A stretch of 64,000 bases of DNA from Siphonodentalium dalli (Eukaryota; Mollusca; Scaphopoda; Gadilida; Siphonodentaliidae), in assembly GCA_032622095.1 (NCBI GenBank), contig CP136069.1, positions 205,515,750 through 205,579,749 on the forward strand, read 5' to 3'. Positions within the stretch are counted from its first letter, which is position 1, and each line of letters begins with the position of its first letter. Shown here in pieces: positions 12,701-23,508 of this stretch. The notes under the pieces were generated by a model, which saw only the letters and a program-made list of their open reading frames with translations, had not been told where the DNA came from and did no database searches. The translations under genes and the position numbers were made by a program.

Positions 12701-15700
12701 GTGCCACAAGTCGAATGCTTGGGGTGATGATAGGGTTAGGGTTAAGATTGTAGTGTCACAGGTCGAATGCTTGGGGTGATGATAGGGTTAGGGTTAAGCT
12801 TGTAGTGTCACAGGTCGAATGCTTGGGGTGATGATAGGGTTAGGGTTAAGATTGTAGTGTCACAGGTCGAATGCTTGGGGTGATGATAGGGTTAGGGTTA
12901 AGCTTGTAGTGCCACAAGTCGAATGCTTGGGGTAATGATAGGGTTAGGGTTAGGGTTAAGCTTGTAGTGTCACAGGTCGAATGCTTGGGGTAATGATAGG
13001 GTTAGGGTTGGGGTTAAGCTTGTAGTGTCACAAGTCGAATGCTTGGGGTAATGATAGGGTTAGGGTTAAGCTTGTAGTGCCACAAGTCGAATGCTTGGGG
13101 TAATGATAGGGTTAGGGTTAAGCTTGTAGTGTCACAGGTCGAATGCTTGGGGTAATGATAGGGTTAGGGTTGGGGTTAAGCTTGTAGTGTCACAAGTCGA
13201 ATGCTTGGGGTAATGATAGGGTTAGGGTTAAGCTTGTAGTGCCACAAGTCGAATGCTTGGGGTAATGATAGGGTTAGGGTTAAGCTTGTAGTGTCACAAG
13301 TCGAATGCTTGGGGTAATGATACGGTTAGGGTTAAGCTTGTAGTGTCACAGGTCGAATGCTTGGGGTGATTATAGGATTAGGGTTAAGATTGTAGTACAC
13401 AAGTCGAATGCTTGGGGTAATGATGGGGTTAGGGTAAAGCTTGCAGTGTCACAAGTCGAATGCTTGGGGTAATGATAGGGTTAGGGTAAAGCTTGTAGTG
13501 TCACAAGTCGAATGCTTGGGGTAATGATGGGGTTAGGGTAAAGCTTGCAGTGTCACAAGTCGAATGCTTGGGGTAATGATAGGGTTAGGGTAAAGCTTGT
13601 AGTGTCACAAGTCGAATGCTTGGGGTAATGATAGGGTTAGGGTTAAGCTTGTAGTGTCACAAGTCGAATGCTTGGGGTAATGATTGGGTTAGGGTTAAGC
13701 TTGTAGTGTCACATGTCGAATGCTTGGGGTGATGATAGGGTTAGGGTTAAGCTTGTAGTATCACAAGTCGAATGCTTGGGGTGATGATAGGGTTAGGGGT
13801 AAGCTTGTAGTGTCACAAGTCGAATGCTTGGGGTAATGATGGGGTTAGGGTAAAGCTTGTAGTGTCACAAGTCGAATGCTTGGGGTAATGATGGGGTTAG
13901 GGTAAAGCTTGTAGTGTCACAAGTCGAATGCTTGGGGTAATGATAGGGTTAGGGTAAAGCTTGTAGTGTCACAAGTCGAATGCTTGGGGTGATGATAGGG
14001 TTAGGGGTAAGCTTGTAGTGTCACAAGTCGAATGCTTGGGGTAATGATAGGGTTAGGGTTAAGCTTGTAGTATCACAAGTCGAATGCTTGGGGTAATGAT
14101 TGGGTTAGGGTTAAGCTTGTAGTGTCACATGTCGAATGCTTGGGGTGATGATAGGGTCAGGGTTAAGCTTGTATAGTGTCACAAGTCGAATGCTTGGGGT
14201 GATGATAGGGTTAGGGTTAAGCTTGTAGTGTCACAAGTCGAATGCTTGGGGTGATGATAGGGTTAGGGTAAAGCTTGTCGTGTCACAAGTCGAATGCCTG
14301 GGGTGATGATAGGGTTAGGGTAAAGCTTGTCGTATCACAAGTCGAATGCCTGGGGTGATGATAGGGTTAGAGTTAAGCTTGTAGTGTCACAAGTCGAATG
14401 CTTGGGGTAATGATAGGGTTAGGGTAAAGCTTGTCGTGTCACAAGTCGAATGCTTGGGGTGATGATAGGGTTAGGGTAAAGCTTGTCGTGTCACAAGTCG
14501 AATGCCTGGGGTGATGATAGGGTTAGAGTTAAGCTTGTAGTGTCACAAGTCGAATGCTTGGGGTAATGATAGGGTTAGGGTAAAGCTTGTCGTGTCACAA
14601 GTCGAATGCTTGGGGTGATGATAGGGTTAGGGTTAAGCTTGTAGAGTCACAAGTCGAATGCTTGGGGTGATGATAGGGTTAGGGTTAAGCTTGTAATGTC
14701 ACAAGTCGAATGCTTGGGGTAATGATATGGTTAGGGTTAAGCTTGTAGAGTCACAAGTCGAATGCTTGGGGTGATGATAGGGTTAGGATTAAGCTTGTAT
14801 TGTCACAAGTCGAATGCTTGGGGTGATGATAGGGTTATGGTTAAGCTTGTAGTGTCACAAGTCGAATGCTTGGGGTAATGATAGGGTTAGGGTTAAGCTT
14901 GTAGTATCACAAGTCGAATGCTTGGGGTGATGATAGGGTTAGGGTTAAGCTTGTAGAGTCACAAGTCGAATGCTTGGGGTAATGATAGGGTTAGGGTTAA
15001 GCTTGTAGTGTCACAAGTCGAATGCTTGGGGTGATGATAGGGTTAGGGTTAAGCTTGTAGAGTCACAAGTCGAATGCCTGGGGTGATGATAGGGTTAGGG
15101 TTAAGCTTGTAGTGTCACAAGTCGAATGCTTGGGGTGATGATAGGGTTAGGGTTAAGCTTGTAGAGTCACAAGTCGAATGCTTGGGGTAATGATAGGGTT
15201 AGGGTTAAGCTTGTAGTATCACAAGTCGAATGCTTGGGGTGATGATAGGGTTAGGGTTAAGCTTGTAGAGTCACAAGTCGAATGCTTGGGGTAATGATAG
15301 GGTTAGGGTTAAGCTTGTAGTGTCACAAGTCGAATGCTTGGGGTGATGATAGGGTTAGGGTTAAGCTTGTAGAGTCACAAGTCGAATGCCTGGGGTGATG
15401 ATAGGGTTAGGGTTAAGCTTGTAGAGTCACAAGTCGAATGCCTGGGGTGATGATATGGTTAGGGTTAAGCTTGTAGTGTCACAAGTCAAGTCGAATGCTT
15501 GGGGTAATGATAGGGTTAGGGTTGGGGTAAAGCTTGTAGTATCACAAGTCGAATGCTTGGGTGATGATAGGGTTAGGGGTAAGCTTGCAGTGTCACAAGT
15601 CGAATGCTTGGGATAATGATAGGGTTAGGGGTAAGCTTGTAGTGTCACAAGTCGAATGCTTGGGGTAATGATAGGGATAGGGTTAAGCTTGTAGTGTCAC

Positions 15701-15995
15701 AAGTCAAGTCGAATGCTTGGGGTAATGATAGGGTTAGGGTTAAGCTGGTAGTGTTACAAGTCAAGTCGAATGCTTGGGGTAATGATAGGGTTAGGGGTAA
15801 GCTTGTAGTGTCACAAGTCGAATGCTTGGGGTAATGATAGGGTTAGGGGTAAGCTTGTAATGTCACAAGTCGAATGCTTGGGGTAATGATAGGGTTAGGG
15901 TTAAGCTTGTAGTGTCACAAGTCGAATGTTTGGGGTAATGATAGGGTTAGGGTTAAGCTTGTAGTATCACAAGTCGAATGCTTGGGGTGATGATA
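728..15995 (+). repeat. 52-bp satellite array with embedded TTAGGG hexamers (about 290 units)
   Basis: The unit is AAGCTTGTAGTGTCACAAGT, then CGAATGCTTGGGGTAATGAT, then AGGGTTAGGGTT: 52 bp, ending in two telomere-type hexamers. Some units gain one hexamer and are 58 bp (for example near 2396, 8405, 11140, 11160). Common variants are TGATGAT for TAATGAT, AAGATTG or AAGCGTG for AAGCTTG, CACATGTCG or CACAGGTCG for CACAAGTCG, and AGAGTCAC for AGTGTCAC. Near the right edge a few units carry a 5-bp duplication (AAGTCAAGTCG; 15485, 15703, 15760). Most units contain a HindIII site. No gene interrupts the array. Confidence 0.97.
11409..11745 (+). repeat. Higher-order dimer (110 bp) within the 52-bp satellite
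   Basis: A 58-bp unit marked by GATATGGTTAGGG and an extra hexamer alternates with a normal 52-bp unit. The marker TATGG recurs at 11460, 11570 and 11680, exactly 110 bp apart, showing local amplification of a two-unit block. Confidence 0.85.
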
Positions 15996-16640
15996 AAGCG
16001 GAGAGGAAACATATCCCGAGACATATCGGGGTCCACATGGTTCCGCTCCATATGTTTTTGGTCGGTCACAGGAAACATCACTCGAACCGCGGGTCCAGTT
16101 ACGGCCAGACGATCATTTTACAAAATGGACAAAACGACATGGAAATGCAGAAGAATTATTATACGTCGGTAGGAAATATTCAGGTGATAAGTTCAATAAA
16201 CGACCTGTGGAACCTATTATCTGAACATTACATAAAGAAAACGTACAGAACGTTCAAAACAGTAGAAGACTATCTAAACATCGTTTCAATCCCGAAATAT
16301 CGACAATCCCTCACGAAATTCAGAATTATAGTTGCCACATATTGCGAATCGAGCGCCGACTCTACTTCTAACTACTCGTCAATGAGTATTTTATATAGAA
16401 AGTATAAGCTTGGAACATCACAAGTCACTTTGAATGTTGGGGGGTAATAACATAACGAAGAGGACATACAATCCTTGAATCTCACCATGCATGCAGACAT
16501 ATCAGGGTCCACATGGTATCACCCCATGTGTTATTGATCGGTCACAGAAACATCACTGGAACCGGGTCCAGTTACGGCCAGACGATCATTTTACAAAATG
16601 GACAAAACGACGAAGAAATGTCTCGATATCTGTCAAGCAT
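15993..16640 (+). mobile_element. Right flanking dispersed element next to the satellite, with internal partial duplication
   Basis: The last satellite unit passes directly into AAAGCGGAGAGGAAACATAT. The block GGTCCACATGG...GGTCGGTCACA...GGTCCAGTTACGGCCAGACG occurs at 16028-16115 and again at 16506-16600. Between them lies a relic frame (16037-16447) and a satellite-like segment AAGCTTGGAACATCACAAGT (16406) that aligns with the first 40 bp of the satellite unit. The element is probably a decayed retroelement or a composite repeat; its true ends are not clear. Confidence 0.6.
16037..16447 (+). pseudogene. Relic with non-LTR retrotransposon reverse-transcriptase C-terminal signature
   Basis: A 136-codon frame. 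Residues about 60-95 read TYRTFKTVEDYLNI followed by IPKYRQSLTKFRI. This matches my recollection of the region after the polymerase domain in many invertebrate non-LTR elements, where FK, YL, KYR and LTKFR are spaced in this way. The expected continuation with a conserved H, GR and a cysteine pair is missing: after LTKFRI the frame runs into unrelated sequence and then into the satellite-like segment (LGTSQVTLNVGG). It is therefore a short decayed fragment, not a functional gene. The first 40 residues are not recognisable. A profile search would be needed to confirm the family. Confidence 0.4.
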
Positions 16641-17173
16641 ATGTAATCCATAAGTGGGTGAATTTGTTTATCTGAGGCGGGAATGTTAACAGGCATATTA
16701 TGTTTTTAAGGATAACACTTACCAGCTTTTCCCAATGTGGTCACCCATCGGCCATCTCGGAGATCTCACCAACTATTCTACATTAGTGTAAAGTAGGAAA
16801 TTTGATACGATAAAAGCCCCTGTGTAAAATGTGGACAAACAAATATCGTATGGTGGGTCCCACACATTCCCCCAAACATTATATAAACAATTGGAAACGG
16901 ATCGTTCACCTCTCATGGGTTCGTCGTGTGAACTGTATAGTAATATAATGGTAGCTTGGGAACCTCGTATTTTCATCAAATATTCCCTCCTGTGTTCCTG
17001 TCGAAATTGTGAGTGTCCTGTATGGCGTCATATGTATATTCCAGCATGTAGGGCCGTGTCTAGAGGGTATCTGTTAGGGGGTGGGTGTCCACCTTAGAAT
17101 TTCCAATATACCCACCGCCATTTAAGCAAAATATTCAGGTCCAGGAGGTTCAATTTGCACCAAGTCTGAGTTT
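16641..17173. other. Noncoding stretch, nothing recognised
   Basis: Mixed AT-rich DNA with short overlapping open frames on both strands (16773-16979 minus, 16831-17097 plus) that show no domain, bias or homology I recognise. A G-rich piece with GGGGGTGGGTGTCC lies near 17078 and resembles G-rich motifs at 17640 and 18000. Confidence 0.4.
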
Positions 17174-17498
17174 AGTGTGCCTGTCATTTGCAGAATGAGG
17201 TCCCCATAGGGTGAATTTAGTGACGCTATCCCGTATAGCTTGCTAGCATCACTACATTCACCCTCTGTGAACCTCATTCTGCTTAGGCTTCACCTTCTCT
17301 GTGAAGTTTTTTTATTATCAAATTTCTATAGAAACTTCTTCACATAGATTCTATTTCTTTTTTAGTTTAGTTTCTCTATATCCCCAAATTGGTAGAAGAC
17401 ACATTGCTTAATCGAGGTTCCCAATGGGTGCACATCAAAATATTCACCATTTGGGAACTTCTATCTGAGTCTATGTCTCCCATAGCGGATTCAGGCTT
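17174..17498. mobile_element. HP2 double-hairpin element, degraded copy
   Basis: Left end AGTGTGCCTGTCATTTGCAG leads into a hairpin (GAATGAGGTCC...AACCTCATTC, about 17193-17279). The body with TTTCTATATCCCCAAATTGG, ATCGAGGTTCCCAATGGGTG and TTTGGGAACTTC is shared with 46380-46560. The right hairpin is lost and the copy ends near TCAGGCTTG. Confidence 0.75.
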
Positions 17499-18351
17499 GT
17501 TTGCACCTTCGCCCTCTGGTCATGGAATGTTCCAACTGGTACCCCAGGCTTTCCAACTGTTGGAAATTTCCAAAATGACACCCACAAAGGTTAGAAATTT
17601 CCAGGGGGGGGGGGGTGAAAAAAAAATTCCGGCACGTATGCCGGGGTGGGTGGGTGGTCAAAGCCAATTTTTGCCGCAACTAAAAAAAAATATTCCTGCT
17701 TGTTTGTTAGTGTTTTGGCAATGAGTTGGGTTTCAAAACCACTTTGAATGAGAGAAATAATGTAATTCTAACTGGTAAACTGACTGCAGGCAATTATCGT
17801 GTTGTATTTTGTTGCAAATTTTGAAATCCAAGATGGCCACTGGCAGCCATGTTCTTTTGGCCGAATGACCTCAAAATGACTCATTCCTATTTACATGTCC
17901 ATGTTAACATCCATGATAAATAGTATGCACAGAAATTCATATACAGCTGTTTACAGTGAATTTTCCCCCCGCAAATCTCTGTTTTAGTGTTAAAAGGGGG
18001 TGGGTGTCAAAAAATGGTCGGAAAAAACTGCCGAAAACGGAAAAAAAATTTGGCGGTGGCGGTGGGTGGGTACAAAAAATGACCGAAAGGGAAAAAATGC
18101 CATATGTGCCTCAAATTTTTTTCCGACCCCCCCCTGACGGCTAGCCATATATAATCAGTTCAAACATTTGATATAAAGTAAGAACATATCAGACTTTCGG
18201 TCTAAAACAACAAATATGATACCAAACACTGGTTGGAAAATCAAACTATCTTAACAATTTGAACCTATTTATAGTCTGGAATTTCCAACAGTTGAAACTG
18301 CGCTGGTGCAGCATTAAATACCCTCTGCCAACGCTTCCCAGCTCTCGGTGA
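17499..18351. other. Noncoding stretch with G-rich low-complexity pieces
   Basis: Contains a copy of the TTCCAACTG...GGAAATTTCC fragment (17522-17600), a run of ten Gs at about 17605, and two related G-rich pieces at 17630-17700 and 17990-18140 (GGGTGGGTGGT, GGCGGTGGGTGGGT). These look like a decayed dispersed repeat. Open frames across it (17389-17724, 17956-18144) are low-complexity and not credible genes. The segment GCGCTGGTGCAGCATTAAA (18300) resembles pieces near 38190 (inverted) and 59710. Confidence 0.45.
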
Positions 18352-18800
18352 ATGGGCTTCCCTTTAAGGACGCCAGTACAAAAGTCGAAACAATAACACT
18401 GAGAAAATATTTCTTGATGATTATCTGTTCCTTAATAGTGTACCTCACTATATGTGAAGGTCTCAACTCGAAATTGCATGCCTTTCTGTGACTTTTGAGA
18501 GCCGATACCGCAATAAACATTCAATTAATTATCCAGGAAAAATTCCATAATTGTAAGAAACGCAAAGAAAAATCGGTCATAGAGTCACTTGAATCGTGCA
18601 ATTTCGAGTTTGGACGTTCACCTACAATGAAGTGCATTATTAAGGAACAGATAATAACTAAGAAATATATTCCCCGCGTTAGATTTTCGACTTTATAAGG
18701 TTCCCATGTCAAAACTTCCAAAAGTTCCCACGTTTTGTACTGGTGGAATATAATCTCTACGGGCGTTAGCTATATATAGTAGAAATTCATGGCATGATCT
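18352..18800. mobile_element. Foldback element, family F, copy 1 (empty site for HP1)
   Basis: Inverted arms: TTATCTGTTCCTTAATAG (18421) pairs with TTAAGGAACAGATAATAACT (18640-18659), and AAAGTCG (18379) with CGACTTTATAAGG (18690). Copy 2 lies at 36285-37127. The homology continues to the right through TTTTGTACTGGTGGAATATA. The TTAA at 18432-18435 is intact here but is occupied by an HP1 element in copy 2. Confidence 0.75.
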
Positions 18801-19439
18801 AATCTGAAGCAACGCGTATTCATACTGAGTCCATGCCTCCATACATCTGATATATGTTATATATATATTTGCACCAAGTTACACCAGATAACTCTTATCT
18901 ACTGCGTTTCTTATGTATGAAGATTACCGCTACCTTCATCTGACCGCTGATTTGACCAGACATGCTCTCGACACCATACAGTGTGAACTTACCAGATAGA
19001 GTATCCATCAATGTCAGATCAAAGCGTCCCTGCTCGTTTGGTGCTGGTCAAATCTTATGTCAGATCAAAGGGATCCTGCTCGTTTGGTGTCGGTCAGCTC
19101 TTTCCCACAAGATGGTCATGTACCAGAGATAGTATTTCTGTAATTAATGTAATCAGTTTTCTGAGAGGCGAAGCGTGGAACCAATCAAAGGAACCGGAGA
19201 AATAGCCACCATATATTATAGATATGGATCCCAGTTGGCTCTTTACCAAACTTTGATGTATAAAGAGTTAGATGTTCAAGGGTATATACTTCTCAACTTA
19301 CCTTATTGATGACGATATATTTAAGATGGGGATGCACGTTTTACACAAATAGAGCCAAATACGGCAAGAGATTTCCAACAAAGAATTTCTCTGGATCTAT
19401 CTGGCGAAAAATCTCGAATTTCACATATCATCTTCATAG
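18801..19439. other. Noncoding; short direct repeat at 19012-19100
   Basis: No gene recognised. GATCAAAGCGTCCCTGCTCG with GTTTGGTGCTGGTCA (19016) is repeated imperfectly at 19062, a tandem duplication with a period of about 46 bp. Confidence 0.45.
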
Positions 19440-20472
19440 TTTATAGACAATCTGGCTGATTTGCCCATGTATATGGCTGATTTGCCCATGTATCTTTATA
19501 GACAATCTGGTTGATTTGCCCATGTATTATAGGCAATCTGGCTGATTTGCCCATGTATCTTTATAGATAATCTGGCTGATTTGCCCAGGTATCTTTATAG
19601 GCAATCTGGCTGATTTGCCCAAGTATTATAGACAATCTGGCAGATTTGCCCAGGTATCTTTATAGACAATCTGGCAGATTTGCCCGTGTATCTTTATAGA
19701 CAATCTGGCTGATTTGCCCAGGTATCTTTATAGGCAATATGGCTGATTTGCCCATGTATCTGGCTGATTTGCCCATGTATCTTTATAGACAATATGGCTG
19801 ATTTGCCCATGTATTATATGCAATCTGGCTGATTTGCCCATGTATCTTTATAGACACACAGGCTGATTTGCCCATGATATCTTTATACACAATCTGGCTG
19901 ATTTACCCATGCATCTTTATAGACAATCTGGCTGATTTGCCCATGTATCCTCATAGACAATCTGGCTGATTTGCCCATGTATCTTTATAGACAATCTGGT
20001 TGATTTGCCCGTGTATCCTCATAGACAATCTGGCTGATTTGCCCATGTATCTTTATAGACAATCTGGTTGATTTGCCCGTGTATCCTCATACACAATCTG
20101 GCTGATTTGCCCATATATCTTTACAGACAATCTGGTTGATTTGCCCGTGTATCTTTATAGACAATCTGGTAGATTTGCCCGTGTATCTTTATAGACAATC
20201 TGGCTGATTTGCCCATGTATCCTCATAGACAATCTGGCTGATTTGACCATGTATCTTTATAGACAATCTGGTTGATTTGCCCGTGTATCTTTATAGACAA
20301 TCTGGCTGATTTGCCCATGTATATGGCTGATTTGCCCATGTATCTTTATAGACAATCTGGTTGATTTGCCCGTGTATCTTTATAGACAATCTGGCTGATT
20401 TGCCTATCTATCTTTATAGACAATCTGGCTGATTTGCCCATGTATTATAGGCAATCGGGCTGATTTGCCAAT
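19440..20472 (+). repeat. 34-bp satellite (about 30 units)
   Basis: The unit is CTTTATAGACAATCTGGCTG plus ATTTGCCCATGTAT, 34 bp. Shortened units lacking CTTTATAGACAATC (19475, 19755, 20322) and units with TATAGGCAATC also occur. Substitutions such as GGTTGATTTG, CCCGTG and CCTCATAG recur in neighbouring units, as expected for local copying. Confidence 0.93.
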
Positions 20473-21290
20473 ACATATATCTTTGGAATCTGTCTCCATT
20501 TCTCACATTTGAGTATTTTATTATCAGGGAACTGTGGTTCGAATCATTTCATGACTTTCATGGGTAAATAAACAACATCGGCACGAAATAAAAACAAATC
20601 AGTTTTATATGCAAAATAGTTATTCTCATTGTATATCAAATTACAGAAGTAAACAGTTTTAGAAGAAGAAATGCGATATTCCATTTTTGTCGAAACTTGA
20701 ATATTTTTCCCAGACACAGGTTGCTATAGGGTCGGGTTCCAGAATAGTTTTCCCAGGCCCGGCTTCGTGAGGTCGGATTCCATCTTTTGATGAAGAGATA
20801 GACTTGACAGGTCATTTTACGTGACAGTGAGGTCGACCTCAGTTACCCAACTATGAGAGCGTTAGCCAGCGTCCTTCTCACGAGAACCACTTACACACAA
20901 ATTCACAGCGGACGCCGGTTAAGTTTCGGATTAACGGTATCTGTGCCTTTGTATCGGCATCCGGGGGTCACTTCAATTGAAATGGTGTCAAAGGCCGTGG
21001 CAAACCAGCGGAGTCCTCATAAAATATACCCCTTTTACAAACAAACGCTGCATTTTTTTCAACAGGGGGTGTGGTTATGGTAGCAGGTTATTAGATAAAT
21101 TTCGCGAAATTCTCCGATGACGCGACCGAGTAACTTTGAGTTCAATGGGTCATTTTTTGTCATTTTGTTTTTTTGCAAATAGGATTGATTCTCAACAGGT
21201 GGCTGGTGAGATTTCCCATGAGCTCGTATGCAACACAAATTAAAGCGACCCATAATTTTCGCGTCTCAAATTAAAGATGCCCTATCTCAT
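20473..21290. other. Noncoding stretch, nothing recognised
   Basis: No gene. The open frame at 20853-21083 has no recognisable domain. GGTTCGAATC at 20528 resembles a tRNA T-arm box but no cloverleaf fits around it. Confidence 0.4.
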
Positions 21291-21725
21291 TTGACACCAA
21301 TCAATCAATCAATTAATTAATTTATTATACATTTGCACCAAATGTGCATGGTCAAATGTAGATATACATAATATATAACAATGTAGTGGAAGGAAATGTA
21401 TACATGAAGTTCATTTGTGATTGTGTCATGTGATTGTGTCATGTGATTGTGACACACATACTATGGTAGCAATATTGTGTGTTTAATGTGATCTTATTGG
21501 TGATTTGCATTCGTCTGGGGTGCTGGTTACGTATTATGTCTAGCAGTTGGTCACTATCAGGTTGCCATATTCCCTTTTTTGGCAAGTCCGTGGTAGACAA
21601 AATGAGTGTGCTTTTAGTAAATTCGGTTCCCAGCATGTCATCATTATTGGATGAATTTTTCCTGTAATTGTTCAAAGAATGATTGACGTTAATAAGCTTG
21701 TACGTGACACAACGACACCACACTT
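21291..21725. mobile_element. Retroelement-tail-like dispersed repeat, copy 1
   Basis: Starts with a CAATCAATCAATTAATTAAT stretch, then TTTATTATACATTTGCACCA, GGTCAAATGTA, TATAACAATGTAGTG and later ATTCGTCTGG. The same blocks in order occur at 27686-27902, where they interrupt a minisatellite. The short tandem repeats at one end and the lack of inverted ends suggest the 3' end of a LINE or SINE, but this is inference. Confidence 0.4.
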
Positions 21726-22027
21726 TGTACGTAATATAAATACCAGAAAAGAATTAGATAGGACCCATAAGTCCATTAATTAATTCAATGACCAGATATC
21801 ACTTTCAAAAGATGAAGATTTACCACATTTATAATTTTTGTCAGCTTATAGCAGAAGATACAACTACCGTCTCCCACCAAGAGCGTCCATGCTTCCGTCG
21901 CTCAAACGCGGTAGATAATATTTTGTGCTCGTTTTCAATGTAAAATAATGGATTATTTATGGCGATGCTTATATATGTGACCCGCCATATCAAATCCAGT
22001 CGGAAGTCGGGATTTTTTTTACCCTGT

Positions 22028-22096
22028 GCCAATGCATTCTCTTATATATGCGAGTCGACCATAGGTCGCATCGCATATATAAGAGAATGCATTGGC
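22028..22096. repeat. HP1 hairpin (left) of type A copy 1
   Basis: Arms GCCAATGCATTCTCTTATAT plus ATGCGAG pair with the opposite arm. The 15-base loop region TCGACCATAGGTCGC is itself nearly self-complementary. One mismatch in this copy (GCATCGC). Confidence 0.9.
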
Positions 22097-22307
22097 CTAA
22101 CAATTTTTTATCATTTTTTTTAAATAAGTGTTTCTTACAATTTTTAGGACATAAAATAAAAAAACATTCATTACCCTGCAGGGAGCCCCACACATATATA
22201 GAAGCACATAGAAGAGTGTCGTCTGCTCATGTTTGTCTGGGGCTCTGTATGGGTGAAATTATAAAATTGTTAAAGAATACAAGAAAAAATTATTAAAATT
22301 GTTATAG

Positions 22308-22376
22308 GCCAATGCATTCTCTTATATATGCGAGGCGACCTATGGTCGACTCGCATATATAAGAGAATGCATTGGC
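22308..22376. repeat. HP1 hairpin (right) of type A copy 1
   Basis: Reverse complement of the left hairpin, with GGCGACCTATGGTCGA in the centre. The pair gives the element two opposed hairpins flanking a spacer of about 211 bp. Confidence 0.9.
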
Positions 22377-22483
22377 ACAGGGCAAAAAAATCCCGACTTA
22401 CGACTGGATTTGATATGGCGGGTCACATATGGCGTACTGATTGTGATGACACGGAGTTTTAATTTTTCTTTTGCCTTGTAACA

Positions 22484-22595
22484 TTAAAGCCACTTGACGA
22501 ATTGCACTCCAAAATACATCTAATAATATTCGCTTCTGAATTGTTCCCCGTATCGAAATAGGTCGATAAATACTTGAACTACCTTTCTATGAGCA
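22484..22595. repeat. Dispersed repeat R110, copy 1
   Basis: CATTAAAGCCACTTG, GCTCCAAAATACATCTAA-like sequence, ATATTCGCTT, ATCGAAATAGGTCGATA and TTGAACTACCTTTCTAT match 40803-40915 throughout. The class is unknown. Confidence 0.65.
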
Positions 22596-23258
22596 GTGGG
22601 TTTCACAGAAAGTCGCATTGAAATCATAAAAAATACCCCTCTCCAAAAAAACAGCCATTTGCACGGAAAAAAGAGCGTTTGTTTTACTTCTGTACGAAAA
22701 ATTTAAAACAGCTGGGAAAGGGCTGTGACTATAATATGGCAAGTATTTTTTCAGAGATTCACCGAGATTCGTTTCCGGAGACTTCAAGTGCAAGTGAACG
22801 ATTGTGAATTGTTCGCGTTCATCGCCACCTTACGGTTATTTTAAATCCTCGTACGTTTACTGTTGGACCCAGATGTTTTGTTCGAAAAAAATCCTAGAAT
22901 ACCTCACAATTTACACAAAGTTCAAATTCTCAAACATCGTCTTTTCTGTGTCTTTATCCATGTTTACATTTCATCCCGTTGGTATATTTGTTTTTATTTG
23001 TATTCTTGTTTGCGTGTTTGTTTGTTGATTCAGTCAATTTCTATCCCAATGTTGACATATGTTTTATCAGTTACACGAATTCAAATTCTTGTCACGGTTT
23101 CATTCCAACATGAAAATAAACTGTTTAGAGCAATCCGTGGAGAGATCTATAGCTTCGTTTAAATACTTCGATGGCGTTTAACTTTATGAGATGTTGCGAA
23201 TTTTGAGAAAACTTTCGACTGGTATAATCGGGGTGGGGTGGGCAGTGCGTTAGACCGA
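22596..23258. other. Noncoding stretch, nothing recognised
   Basis: No gene is convincing. Two overlapping open frames (22804-23028 and 22863-23162) are rich in hydrophobic residues because of the T-rich plus strand, and show no conserved domain. Confidence 0.4.
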
Positions 23259-23343
23259 TGGTTCAATTGTCCGAGGGTTCAATAGTGCGACGGTTCAATA
23301 GTCCGAGGGTTCTTGAACCCTCGGACCAATGAACCTTCGGACT
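23259..23343. repeat. Short repeat and hairpin built of GGTTCAATAGTCCGAG
   Basis: GGTTCAATTGTCCGAG, GGTTCAATAGTGCGAC and GGTTCAATAGTCCGAG follow one another. The last forms a hairpin with the inverse copy ending at 23335 (GGGTTCTTGAACCC at the tip). Confidence 0.75.
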
Positions 23344-23404
23344 ATATATTGCTTCTTGGGACTAACGTATACTCTACATGTAATCGAAATAGATTGATAA
23401 GTAA

Positions 23405-23475
23405 TTAAAGGTACTCAATCCGATCAGACGGTCCCCTACCATCAAGGTACAAGAACAACAAGAACAAGAACAAGT

Positions 23476-23508
<33 letters not shown>

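Larger units (their letters stand above)
21974..22429. mobile_element. HP1 element with type A ends, copy 1
   Basis: Ends are TATGTGACCCGCCATATC and its inverse GATATGGCGGGTCACATA, continuing through AAATCCAGTCG and GTCGGGATTTTT. Inside each end lies the 69-bp hairpin. The spacer holds a segment with CCTGCAGGGAGCCCCACACA that is inverted relative to the copies at 53521 and 58365. No coding frame is credible. The TA at each end suggests TA target choice as in Tc1/mariner-type elements (inference). Confidence 0.88.

Noticed and set aside
728-15995. True telomere or CRISPR array
   Set aside because: TTAGGG makes up only part of each 52-bp unit, and there are no variable spacers between conserved repeats; it is a satellite.
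20520-20545. tRNA gene suggested by GGTTCGAATC
   Set aside because: No matching acceptor, D-arm or anticodon stems are found around it.
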